Below, piece by piece: positions 21,606-29,017 of a stretch of DNA of 32,980 bases. Each line of letters opens with the position of its first letter. Within the stretch, counting starts at the first letter, position 1. The notes below the pieces were generated by a model, which was not told where the DNA came from, did no database searches, and worked only from the letters and a program-made list of their open reading frames with translations. Location: the NCBI GenBank assembly GCA_023271215.1, contig JALPYG010000007.1:1-32980 (forward strand), given 5' to 3'. The stretch is from Dehalococcoidia bacterium (GTDB taxonomy: Bacteria > Chloroflexota > Dehalococcoidia > SZUA-161 > SpSt-899). The translations under genes were made by a program, and so were the position numbers.

Positions 21606-22244
21606 ATGTCAAAGAAGAAATCTACACGAAAGAGAAAAGTTACGCCAAAGAAGAGATTCAGCCTGTTCCCGGTAGTCGTCGTCGGGTTGATTCTGGTTAT
21701 TATAGCCGTGGGAGCGTATATCGTTATGAGAGATCCACCTGAGCCAGTAAATCAGGACCCAATAGCAAAGAAAGTCGTTCTGGAGACCAATTTCGGCGAA
21801 ATCGAAATCGAGCTTTTTCACGCCAAAGCGCCCCGGACGGTGGAGAACTTTCTGACGCTTGCCGGAGAAGGCTTTTACGACGGAACAAGGTTCCATCGGG
21901 TTATAGAAGACTTTATGATTCAGGGAGGCTGTCCCTATTCTGCGGATGAGGCTCTGAAGGCTGACTGGGGGACGGGCGGCCCGGGACATACCTTTGATTG
22001 CGAGATTCACGACGAAAACTTCAATCTGAGAGGCACAATCGCAATGGCTAACGCGGGACCAAACACAAATGGCAGCCAGTTCTTTATTAACGTGGCCGAT
22101 AATAGGCATCTCGATACTGGTCACACAGTGTTCGGCAGGGTTGTCTCCGGAATGGATTTCGTGGATGAAATTGTTGCTGTTGAAACAGGCCCGGGAGACG
22201 TTCCGCTGGAGGAGGTTGTTCTTCAGCGGGTTATCGTCCGATAG
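21606..22244 (+). CDS. Membrane-anchored cyclophilin-type peptidyl-prolyl isomerase
   Basis: 212 residues. The start follows AAAGGAGG by 11 nt. A very basic N-terminus (KKKSTRKRKVTPKKR) leads into one membrane helix at about 20-41 (FPVVVVGLILVIIAVGAYIV), so the catalytic domain should lie outside the membrane. The cyclophilin domain contains FHAKAPRTVENFLTLA, the catalytic FHRVIEDFMIQGG (R98) and ANAGPNTNGSQFFI. It probably helps fold exported proteins by isomerising prolyl bonds. The gene is followed after 47 nt by a retropepsin-like gene. Confidence 0.95.
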   Translation: MSKKKSTRKRKVTPKKRFSLFPVVVVGLILVIIAVGAYIVMRDPPEPVNQDPIAKKVVLETNFGEIEIELFHAKAPRTVENFLTLAGEGFYDGTRFHRVIEDFMIQGGCPYSADEALKADWGTGGPGHTFDCEIHDENFNLRGTIAMANAGPNTNGSQFFINVADNRHLDTGHTVFGRVVSGMDFVDEIVAVETGPGDVPLEEVVLQRVIVR

Positions 22245-22291
22245 GGTTTAACCCTGAGAAAGGGTAACAGGGTCAGACGGAGGTGGCTAAC

Positions 22292-22648
22292 ATGGGCACC
22301 TTTTTCCAAACCATTGAAATCGCAGCGTCGCTGAGCGGTCCTTTCGAGTCTATAGAGGCGCTGGTAGATACCGGGGCAAGCTATACCTGGGTCCCATCTC
22401 CTGCACTTTCACGTCTGGATATTGTCCCGCTTTTCAGGCGGCAGTTTACCTTAGCCGATGGGACCATCATCGAGCGCGATGTGACCCAGATAGTGGTGCG
22501 CTTGGAGGATCAGCCCCTCTTTACCATTTGCATTTACGGGGACGAGGGCTCGATGCCGCTTCTGGGGGCAGTGACGCTAGAGGAATTCGGGCTGGGTGTG
22601 GATCCGGTCAACAAACGATTGATCCCTGTCCCGGGCTTCTTGGTCTGA
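22292..22648 (+). CDS. Retropepsin-like (clan AA) aspartic protease family protein
   Basis: 118 residues. ALVDTGASYTWVP carries the active-site Asp (D26) in the D-T-G-A/S motif. The flap-like segment LADGTIIERDVTQIVVRL and the hydrophobic-hydrophobic-Gly motif MPLLGAVTLEEFGL follow, all typical of single-domain clan AA proteases that act as dimers. No signal peptide is visible, so it is probably cytoplasmic. ATG at 22292 has GGAGG eight bases upstream and is preferred to the GTG at 22283. The substrate is unknown. It is followed by the MBL hydrolase gene, probably on one transcript. Confidence 0.85.
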   Translation: MGTFFQTIEIAASLSGPFESIEALVDTGASYTWVPSPALSRLDIVPLFRRQFTLADGTIIERDVTQIVVRLEDQPLFTICIYGDEGSMPLLGAVTLEEFGLGVDPVNKRLIPVPGFLV

Positions 22649-22737
22649 TTGAGACCGCTGGGCAAATCCCTGGAGCTCGCCATCTGGTGACGAGAGAGGC
22701 GATACAGGCAGCGCTGGTTCTTTCAGAGGAGACGGAA

Positions 22738-23379
22738 ATGGTACCGATATCGAAAGATAAGGATATTCAAATAGAGAGGCTCGAATTGGGGCCTTTCGGC
22801 ACCAATGCCTACGTGTTGATTTGCCAGAGGACCGGTGACAGCGTGCTGGTGGATGCGCCGGCGCGGGCAAACGACATCTTGAAGGCATTGAAGGACACTG
22901 GGCCGAAATGCATATTGATCACCCATACCCACATGGATCATCTGGGGGCGCTTCCTGAAGTAAAGTCCATGCTTGATATCCCCGTGGCTGTCCATCGTTC
23001 AGAGGCTGAAGGATTGCCCATAGCACCAGATGTGCTGCTGAATGACGGCGATACGATAGCGTTCGGGAACATGGAACTCAAGGTTCTACACACCCCCGGG
23101 CACACTCCAGGAAGTATATGTCTTTTGATAGGCCGACACCTGATATCAGGGGACACCATCTTCCCCGGCGGACCAGGCAAGACCGGCTCACCGGGGGATT
23201 TCAAAGTGATAATCCAATCCATCGCCAGTAAGATACTGGTTCTCCCCGATGATACCCGAATTTATCCCGGACACGGCGATTCAATAATCCTGGGGAAGGC
23301 AAAGGAGGAATTCGCTGTCTTCTCCTCCCGGCCTTACGATCCCGGTCTGTGCGGCGATGTGCTCTGGTTATCGTCGTAG
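22738..23379 (+). CDS. MBL-fold metallo-hydrolase (glyoxalase II-like)
   Basis: 213 residues. The metal-binding set is complete: THTHMDH (H63, H65, D67, H68), HTPGHTPGS (H122), LISGDTIF (D139) and YPGHGDS (H179). The N-terminus LELGPFGTNAYVLIC is typical of hydroxyacylglutathione-hydrolase-like members, which hydrolyse thioesters or related bonds. AGAGGAG lies six bases before the ATG at 22738; the frame is open much further upstream but overlaps the protease gene. The next gene, in convergent orientation, is a PIG-L deacetylase 16 nt away. A link with a thiol pathway there is possible but unproven. Confidence 0.9.
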   Translation: MVPISKDKDIQIERLELGPFGTNAYVLICQRTGDSVLVDAPARANDILKALKDTGPKCILITHTHMDHLGALPEVKSMLDIPVAVHRSEAEGLPIAPDVLLNDGDTIAFGNMELKVLHTPGHTPGSICLLIGRHLISGDTIFPGGPGKTGSPGDFKVIIQSIASKILVLPDDTRIYPGHGDSIILGKAKEEFAVFSSRPYDPGLCGDVLWLSS

Positions 23380-23395
23380 CTCCGGGCAGCGCGGC

Positions 23396-24094
23396 CTACC
23401 ATAATATCTCCACCCGGTGGAAGGCCTCGGCTAATTCGAAATCCTCTTCCTCGGCCAACTGTCGATACCTTTGACAGAGCCGATCTTCCCACTCTGGTGA
23501 CGGGAAATGTCCCACCTGGCTGTCATGGCAGCGCAGGGCAGCCATCTTCACGGCGAAGGTTTCCGTTATGTCGGAGCGATAATTGGGATTCTCGGGGCCC
23601 CAGCACCACACCTCCTTGACTGCATGGGGTTTAAGTCCCTCCTGGAGTAAATCGGGATAGGAAAGATGATCTCTGGCAAATGGGAAGACCGCATCGAGGG
23701 TGACTCGACCAGCGACTCGATGATCACGGTGCCAGATATAACGACGGTGCGGATCTGACGTGGCCACTATTTCCGGCTTGAACCTCCGTATCAAGCGGAC
23801 GATGTCCTTTCTGAACTCAGGGGTATCCTCCAAACCCTGATCGGGATAGCGCAGGAATACCACCTCCCTCACACCCAGCAACCTGGCTGCTGCAAGCTGC
23901 TCCCGCTCCCTGGTCTTCATTAGTTCCTCTGGGCCCATCTTCACATCGTTGGTGCCTTTATCTCCGCTGGTGCACACCGCGTACACGACTTCCTTACCCT
24001 CGGCGGTCCATCGAGCCACTGTTCCCGCAATGCCATATTCGGCATCATCCGGATGCGGGGTAACTACCAGGGCATGAGTCGAGTTGACTCTCAT
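23396..24094 (-). CDS. PIG-L family deacetylase (LmbE/MshB/BshB-like)
   Basis: 232 residues. The zinc site is visible: TPHPDDAEYGIAG (H14, D17) and the later WHRDHRVAG (H122, D124, H125). The family removes N-acetyl groups from GlcNAc-containing glycolipids or glycosides, including the MshB step of mycothiol and the BshB step of bacillithiol synthesis. Length and motif spacing fit the BshB-like subgroup. AGGAGG precedes the ATG at 24094. The gene is divergent from the tandem-GNAT gene with a 104-bp shared intergenic region, and an MshA-like glycosyltransferase lies just beyond, so a sugar-glycoside substrate is likely. Confidence 0.9.
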   Translation of the reverse strand: MRVNSTHALVVTPHPDDAEYGIAGTVARWTAEGKEVVYAVCTSGDKGTNDVKMGPEELMKTREREQLAAARLLGVREVVFLRYPDQGLEDTPEFRKDIVRLIRRFKPEIVATSDPHRRYIWHRDHRVAGRVTLDAVFPFARDHLSYPDLLQEGLKPHAVKEVWCWGPENPNYRSDITETFAVKMAALRCHDSQVGHFPSPEWEDRLCQRYRQLAEEEDFELAEAFHRVEILW

Positions 24095-24131
24095 AAACTG
24101 TCCTCCTGATTTCGTGGTTGGTGTCCGTGAC

Positions 24132-24159
24132 TTGACGGCAGCCTATTTGATTGTATAGT
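24132..24159 (+). promoter_or_regulatory. Promoter of the tandem-GNAT gene, TTGACG-16-TATAGT
   Basis: TTGACG (24132-24137) and TATAGT (24154-24159) are 16 bp apart. An alternative pair, TTGTAT (24151-24156) and TACAAT (24174-24179), has 17-bp spacing. Either would drive the gene starting at the GTG at 24199, which has GGAGG at 24189-24193. The divergent deacetylase promoter must lie in the same 104 bp. Confidence 0.5.
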
Positions 24160-24198
24160 ATCTATTGGCCGGTTACAATTCTCGAGTTGGAGGCATTT

Positions 24199-25122
24199 GT
24201 GAGTGAAATAAGCAGGTCATCCTACGTAGTCAGGAATTACCGTTCGGATGATTTTGAGAGCTACGTTCGACTGAACCTCGAAGTCGCTCATCTGGCCCAA
24301 ACCGAGCGTCTGGCCTCAGCGCAACTCATAGTCGAACGCCTGAGCCGGCCTAACTTTTACCCTGAGCAACATCTCTTTGTAGTTGAGACAGCCGGCAGCA
24401 TCGTTGGGTATTTGGAGGTCACGCCGGAGCTCAAAATCGGACGGGTTATCCTGGACTGTCTGGTGCATCCTAAACATCGCCGAAGGGGTTTAGCTACTAC
24501 ACTCCTTGCCCGCGCCATGCACGCTACGTCAGAGTCAGGGGCCAGGGTGGCTCATGTCAACATTCTGCAGGATAATCCCGGCGCCGCGAATTTGCTATCT
24601 AAGCTCGGATTTGCCCTCGTGCGACGCTTTCTCGAGCTGTCGCTTGACCTTTCGGGTATTGATTTTCCAGATACAGATCACTGGTCCTCCTCATGCTGTC
24701 ACCTGAAGCGTGGTGAGGAGGAGAAACTCGCCCGGATTCAGAATCTTGCCTTCACCGGCACCTGGGGATACAATCCCAACACACCGGACGAAATCGCATA
24801 TCTCATCACTCTCGCCGATCCGGAGGACGTTATCCTGATCTGTGAGGACGGGGAACCGATCGGCTACTGTTGGACCAGGATAGAGTTCGCCGAGGGCGAG
24901 GGCAAAGGGCGCATCTACATGACCGGCGTCCATCCGAGGCACCGCGGAAGGGGGGTGGGGAAAGGGGTGTTGCTTGCGGGATTACGCTATCTTGCGGGCA
25001 AAAAGCTCAAATCTGTTGACTTGACGGTAGACAGCGAGAATACGGTGGCCTGCGCTCTATACCAGTCTCTGGGATTCAAGGTTCAAACTACCAGTTTATG
25101 GTACGAGAAGTCGTTGCAGTAG
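24199..25122 (+). CDS. Tandem GNAT acetyltransferase, MshD-like
   Basis: 307 residues from GTG 24199, with GGAGG five bases upstream; the frame is open to a TTG at 24151. Two GNAT domains follow each other. The first (about 10-150) has CLVHPKHRRRGLATTLL. The second (about 170-305) has IGYCWTRIE, GRIYMTGVHPRHRGRGVGKG and LYQSLGFKV. Size, two-domain plan and the second-domain motifs strongly resemble mycothiol synthase MshD, which acetylates the cysteinyl amine of Cys-GlcN-Ins and uses only its C-terminal domain for catalysis. The substrate is not proven. Its 3' end overlaps the convergent glycosyltransferase gene by 35 bp, and the deacetylase gene is divergent, placing three Msh-type functions side by side. 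Confidence 0.85.
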   Translation: MSEISRSSYVVRNYRSDDFESYVRLNLEVAHLAQTERLASAQLIVERLSRPNFYPEQHLFVVETAGSIVGYLEVTPELKIGRVILDCLVHPKHRRRGLATTLLARAMHATSESGARVAHVNILQDNPGAANLLSKLGFALVRRFLELSLDLSGIDFPDTDHWSSSCCHLKRGEEEKLARIQNLAFTGTWGYNPNTPDEIAYLITLADPEDVILICEDGEPIGYCWTRIEFAEGEGKGRIYMTGVHPRHRGRGVGKGVLLAGLRYLAGKKLKSVDLTVDSENTVACALYQSLGFKVQTTSLWYEKSLQ

Positions 25123-26347
25123 CCGGCCGCCTCATACTCCGAAGCGTTTCCTCATACTGCTTGAGCATCGCAGCGGCTACATTTGACCAGTTGAATCCGG
25201 CTACCGATCCTCGAATGTAGCTGGCAGACCTTATGCCGTTGCTTTGACTTGAAAACAGCGTGGCTATCGTATCTGCCAGGGTTTCCGGGGCGTTGCCGGC
25301 AACTATATAGCCCGTCTCGCCCTGTCGTATCAGGCTCTCAATTCCACCTACTCGGGTAGCTACCACCGGTGTTCCGCAGGCCAGAGATTCCAAAGCCACC
25401 AGCCCGAAGCTCTCATAGTAAGATGGGACCACGCAGACATCGGCAGCGTTATACAATTGAGGCAGGTCTTCCTGACTCATCGAGCCGAGAAAGGCGACTT
25501 GATCGTCGATCTGCAACTGTCTGGACAAGCCTTTTAATCTCTCCACCTCAGATTGGGTTTTGTCGCCCCCGCCGGCCACTATTAGTTTCAGATGGTGTGT
25601 CCTGCTCAGATTGCTTACAGCCACCAACAGGTTCTCGATCCCTTTCAACGGATCGATCCGGCCGACGAACAGGACAACCCTCTCCCCATCCAGGTTCAAT
25701 CGTTGTCGGGCGAGGGTCCGATCCACGGGTTGGAACAATTCTAGATTCACCCCGCATGGGATGACGCTGATGGTATCAGGGGAAGCACCGTAGTGATGAA
25801 CGAGGTCGTCCCTTTCCTTGGTGGTGGCAGCGATAATCCGGTGGCACTTATTGGCCAGATCCTTTTCGGTTTCAATGCGAAGCTTGGCCTCACCCTCACT
25901 GATGCCAACCGCGTTTTTGACCGCGCCCAGAGTGTGGAACATCGTGATATGTGGGATGCCCCACCATTCTTGCATCCGCTCACCCACCCAGCCAGACAGC
26001 CAGTAGTGGCTGTGTATCAGATCGTACCGGATATCGCTGCATTTCCTGAAATCCTCCAGGTTGCAGGCGAATTCATCCAGATGAGGATAGAGCGCCAGCT
26101 TATCAATATCTCTCTCTTCCCCGGCATTGAGGTGAATAAGACGGGCTTTGAGGCCCAGCTCAACAACGAGGTCGTCGTTGGGGTCGTGCACCCGGGTGTA
26201 GACGTCTACCAGGTGCCCGCGCCTGCCCAACTGGCGGGCCAGTTCCCGGACGTAAACACTCATGCCGCCAGTGTCCTTCTCCCCCAGCCTGCCCAGGGGG
26301 CAACTGTGAACACTGAGCATCGCTATTTTGAGCCGTCTTGCACCCAT
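25088..26347 (-). CDS. GT4 glycosyltransferase, MshA-like
   Basis: 419 residues with the GT-B fold. The N-terminal domain has IAMLSVHSCPLG, the donor/acceptor loop DTGGMSVYVRELA (25-37), DLIHSHYWLSGWVG (109-122) and FHTLGAVKNA (137-146). These are all close to actinobacterial MshA, the D-inositol-3-phosphate N-acetylglucosaminyltransferase. The C-terminal domain has VLFVGRIDPLKG and the nucleotide-sugar site YYESFGLVALESLACGTPVVA. The same pattern also occurs in sucrose-phosphate and other GT4 enzymes, so the acceptor is an inference from neighbours. It is the last gene of the serS-ribF-tyrS-carboxyltransferase-acetyltransferase run. A small palindrome (TTCACGA/TCGTGAA, 26357-26372) sits just before the start. 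Confidence 0.88.
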   Translation of the reverse strand: MGARRLKIAMLSVHSCPLGRLGEKDTGGMSVYVRELARQLGRRGHLVDVYTRVHDPNDDLVVELGLKARLIHLNAGEERDIDKLALYPHLDEFACNLEDFRKCSDIRYDLIHSHYWLSGWVGERMQEWWGIPHITMFHTLGAVKNAVGISEGEAKLRIETEKDLANKCHRIIAATTKERDDLVHHYGASPDTISVIPCGVNLELFQPVDRTLARQRLNLDGERVVLFVGRIDPLKGIENLLVAVSNLSRTHHLKLIVAGGGDKTQSEVERLKGLSRQLQIDDQVAFLGSMSQEDLPQLYNAADVCVVPSYYESFGLVALESLACGTPVVATRVGGIESLIRQGETGYIVAGNAPETLADTIATLFSSQSNGIRSASYIRGSVAGFNWSNVAAAMLKQYEETLRSMRRPATATTSRTINW

Positions 26348-26380
26348 AATTTTGCATTCACGAAGTCGTGAACAGAGGGC

Positions 26381-26410
26381 CTTCAGCCTTCAGTCTTCAG
26401 TCTATCTACC
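26381..26410. repeat. Heptad array CTTCAGC/CTTCAGT with TCTATCTACC tail
   Basis: Units CTTCAGC, CTTCAGT, CTTCAGT (26381-26401), followed by CTATCTACC. The same unit order and tail occur at 19032-19052 but with one fewer unit, a clean example of 7-nt copy-number change between otherwise collinear copies. It occupies the 74-nt gap between the BioF2-like and glycosyltransferase genes. Confidence 0.8.
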
Positions 26411-26421
26411 TGCTGCCGCGC

Positions 26422-27411
26422 TTAACATAGGGTTATCCGGCAATCGTAGAGCGGAATTTCCTTGCCTCCCAGGCGATACTTGTAACCTTCAGCGCCCCTC
26501 AGGAAATCGAACCTCTTTCTGCCCCTCTGGATGCTGTTCTGGATACAGAAAACTTTAGAAAGCACTCCCACGCTCAAGGAGGCATAACGGGGATCGTAGC
26601 CGCTATTGTAGAGATAGATAGTACCGCGATAATCCAGGCACATGACCGCGGCGACGGGCATGGCATCGATCTTAAGGATTCCCAATCTGACGATGTCAGC
26701 CATAGCCTCTGCTAACGACCTGAAAAACGATTCCATCTCAGCGGTCATGAATGCTGCTTTGTCTTCCCTGTTTGCTCGAAAGAGTCGCAGAAAGAACTCC
26801 GTGGATTCCCGTGGATCCTCTTCAATGGAGTACTCTATCTCCCCAGCTTCCCTCAACCTTCTCAACTTGCGTCTCACCTCGTGGCGTTGCTTTGGGCTTA
26901 GCATCTCAAGATATTCTTCCCAGGTGGCGGGCAGATCAAGTTCCAGCGAAACACCCAGGGGCTCGCAAGAAACCGCCAGCCCCCTCTCCCGGGCGATTCT
27001 TGCTAAGCTGGTAAGCACCGTGGAATCCGGCCTGAGCGATAGCAACTCCAGGGAGACGATCCCCGACTCGGCCAGACTGGTGAGCAGCGTGTTGAAGAAA
27101 TCCGCCTCTCTTTCCGGGGCAACCACGAAATCCAGATAATCACAAACATCAGGGCTCCCCATGAAGGAAGCCCTGTTCCCCTTCAGTAAGAGAGGGGCAA
27201 CGCCGATAACGGCATCGCCATCCCTCACTGCGCACAGATACTGCTCTGTTCCCTTGCCGAATTTGTCCCACCAGGTCTTAATCCAGCCAGGTGTAACGAA
27301 GAGGGAGTCTGCCGTGGTGCGGAGACATAACTTGCTCCATGCTGGGGCAAGGCTGACAAAAGTCTCCCGGGTAAGGCTATAGCTCATGGGGGCATGTGGA
27401 AATGGCTGCAC
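26422..27411 (-). CDS. BioF2/FemAB-like GNAT-fold acyltransferase (Acetyltransf_6)
   Basis: 329 residues. The layout fits the BioF2-like/CelD family (PF13480). An N-terminal half has LFVTPGWIKTWWDKFG and CDYLDFVVAPE. A KQRHEVRRKLRRLREAG helix near 170-190 comes next. The C-terminal half has AAVMCLDYRGTIYLYNSGYD and FDFLRGAEGYKYRLGG. Relatives act in polysaccharide and FemAB-type amino-acyl transfer; the donor is unknown. The GTG start at 27411 is one base after the upstream carboxyltransferase stop, so translation is probably coupled; ATG 27387 is an alternative. The position between the carboxyltransferase and MshA-like glycosyltransferase genes makes a role in the same glycoside pathway plausible. 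Confidence 0.82.
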   Translation of the reverse strand: MQPFPHAPMSYSLTRETFVSLAPAWSKLCLRTTADSLFVTPGWIKTWWDKFGKGTEQYLCAVRDGDAVIGVAPLLLKGNRASFMGSPDVCDYLDFVVAPEREADFFNTLLTSLAESGIVSLELLSLRPDSTVLTSLARIARERGLAVSCEPLGVSLELDLPATWEEYLEMLSPKQRHEVRRKLRRLREAGEIEYSIEEDPRESTEFFLRLFRANREDKAAFMTAEMESFFRSLAEAMADIVRLGILKIDAMPVAAVMCLDYRGTIYLYNSGYDPRYASLSVGVLSKVFCIQNSIQRGRKRFDFLRGAEGYKYRLGGKEIPLYDCRITLC

Positions 27412-27412
27412 A

Positions 27413-29017
27413 TCAAAGATTGATGTTGGAGTATTTCCTCCAGACCTTCCAGGGGCAGGTTCCCGGCGTGACGAACTTATTCACCAGCAGATCCAGAGCC
27501 CGATTGATATATTTCCGGGTATCGTGGGGCATGATTATATCGTCGATATACCCTCGCTCCGCCCCCACGTAGGGGTTTTCGTAAATCTCGCTGTATTCTC
27601 GAACCCTTTTTGACTTCGTTTCTTCAGGGTTGTCGGCTCCTCTGATTTCCCGGGCGAAGATGACGCTGGCCGCGGTATCAGCCCCTACGATAGTGACACG
27701 TGCCGTGGGCCAGGCGAAGACGAAGTCGGCGCCAATGCTCTTATCCAGCATGCCGTAATGGGCCCCGGCGTAGGATTTCCGGAGAATAATAGAGATCAGC
27801 GGAACGGTAGCATCGCTCCAGGCGAAGAGCATCTTGGCGCCGTGGCGCAAGATGCCGGCCCAATCTGACTGAGAGCCGATCACGAAACCAGGGCAATCCA
27901 CAAGGGTCACCAGGGGGATATTGAAGAGATCGCAGAATCTGATAAACCGGGCCCCTTTGTCCGAAGAGTCGATGTCCAGTATCCCCGCAGCCCACGTTGG
28001 CTGATTGGCCACTATGCCCACTGGGCGGCCGTTAAAGCGAGCAAATCCGGTGATCAGATTCTTGGCGTAAAGTTCCAGCGTCTCCACGAAATGGCCATCA
28101 TCTACCAGCGCGGTGATCACCTTTTTCATATCGAAGGGTTTGAAGGGCTGTGCCGGCACCATGTCGTCCAGCTCCTCCACAATGCGCTCGGGGGGATCGT
28201 CAGTCTTGATCTGCGGAGGCTTCTCCCGGTTGTTTGCCGGGAAGAAAGCCAGGAGCTCCTTGGCTTTATCTATAGCGTCCTTGTCGTCTTCAGCCACGAT
28301 GTGAGTCTGGCCGGACTTAACCGCGTGCGCCCGCCAGCCGCTAAGTTGCTGGAGGGTGATATCCTCGCCTATTTGAGTCTTCACAAAAGCCGGCCCGGCG
28401 ATGCCCATGAAGCCGGTCTCACGGGTCTGAATGAGGAAGTCCTGCATTATGGGGTGATAGGCCTGTCCACCCAGGCAGGGGCCCAGCAGCAGAGCTATCT
28501 GAGGAATCACCCCTGAGGCCAGGTCCTGCATCCTGAAAAGCCAGCCATAAGACTCCAGAGTGTCCATCCCCTCCTGCAGTCTGGCCCCTCCGGAATCGTT
28601 AATGCCGATAACAGGCCATCCCCTTTCCATGGCAAACTGAATAGCATAGGTCTCTTTCTTGCCGTGGTATTCTCCGAAGGACCCGGCCATGGCGGAAAAA
28701 TCCTCCGAGAAGGACACTACCCACCGCCCGTTCACCTTCCCATAAGCGGTAACGACCCCCTCGGCCGGAATCCATGCCTCATCCATCCCGAAATGGACCG
28801 TTCTGTTTCTAATATGCATCCCGATCTCGGTGTAATCTCCGCCATCGAAGAGATATTCCAGCCTTTCTCGAGCGTTGAGCTGCCCTGCTTGGCGCCGTCT
28901 ATCGAGTATCTTGGGATCTCCGAGTTGCATTATTCGCCGGCGTTTCTCTTCAAGCTCCCTGTACAGGTCCTCGGTTGATTTGTATACCCCTCCGGGGTAT
29001 TCATGCCATTCCGACAT
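27413..29017 (-). CDS. Acyl-CoA carboxylase carboxyltransferase subunit (propionyl/methylmalonyl-CoA type)
   Basis: 534 residues, normal for MmdA/PccB-type subunits that move a carboxyl group between biotin and propionyl- or acetyl-CoA. Two crotonase-like halves are present. The first has LNARERLEYLFDGGDYTEIG, VSFSEDFSAMAGSFGE, INDSGGARLQEG and GPCLGGQAYHP. The second has VGIVANQPTWAAGILDIDSS, FCDLFNIPLVTLVDCPGF, ILRKSYAGAHYGM and FAWPTARVTIVG. GGAGG precedes the ATG at 29017. The gene overlaps the end of tyrS by 17 bp. No biotin carboxylase or carrier subunit lies in the window, so propionyl-CoA carboxylase and decarboxylase roles cannot be separated. Confidence 0.93.
   Translation of the reverse strand: MSEWHEYPGGVYKSTEDLYRELEEKRRRIMQLGDPKILDRRRQAGQLNARERLEYLFDGGDYTEIGMHIRNRTVHFGMDEAWIPAEGVVTAYGKVNGRWVVSFSEDFSAMAGSFGEYHGKKETYAIQFAMERGWPVIGINDSGGARLQEGMDTLESYGWLFRMQDLASGVIPQIALLLGPCLGGQAYHPIMQDFLIQTRETGFMGIAGPAFVKTQIGEDITLQQLSGWRAHAVKSGQTHIVAEDDKDAIDKAKELLAFFPANNREKPPQIKTDDPPERIVEELDDMVPAQPFKPFDMKKVITALVDDGHFVETLELYAKNLITGFARFNGRPVGIVANQPTWAAGILDIDSSDKGARFIRFCDLFNIPLVTLVDCPGFVIGSQSDWAGILRHGAKMLFAWSDATVPLISIILRKSYAGAHYGMLDKSIGADFVFAWPTARVTIVGADTAASVIFAREIRGADNPEETKSKRVREYSEIYENPYVGAERGYIDDIIMPHDTRKYINRALDLLVNKFVTPGTCPWKVWRKYSNINL

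Noticed and set aside
22528-22737. Upstream extension of the MBL hydrolase frame
   Set aside because: Most of it overlaps the protease gene in another frame; a good Shine-Dalgarno precedes ATG 22738.
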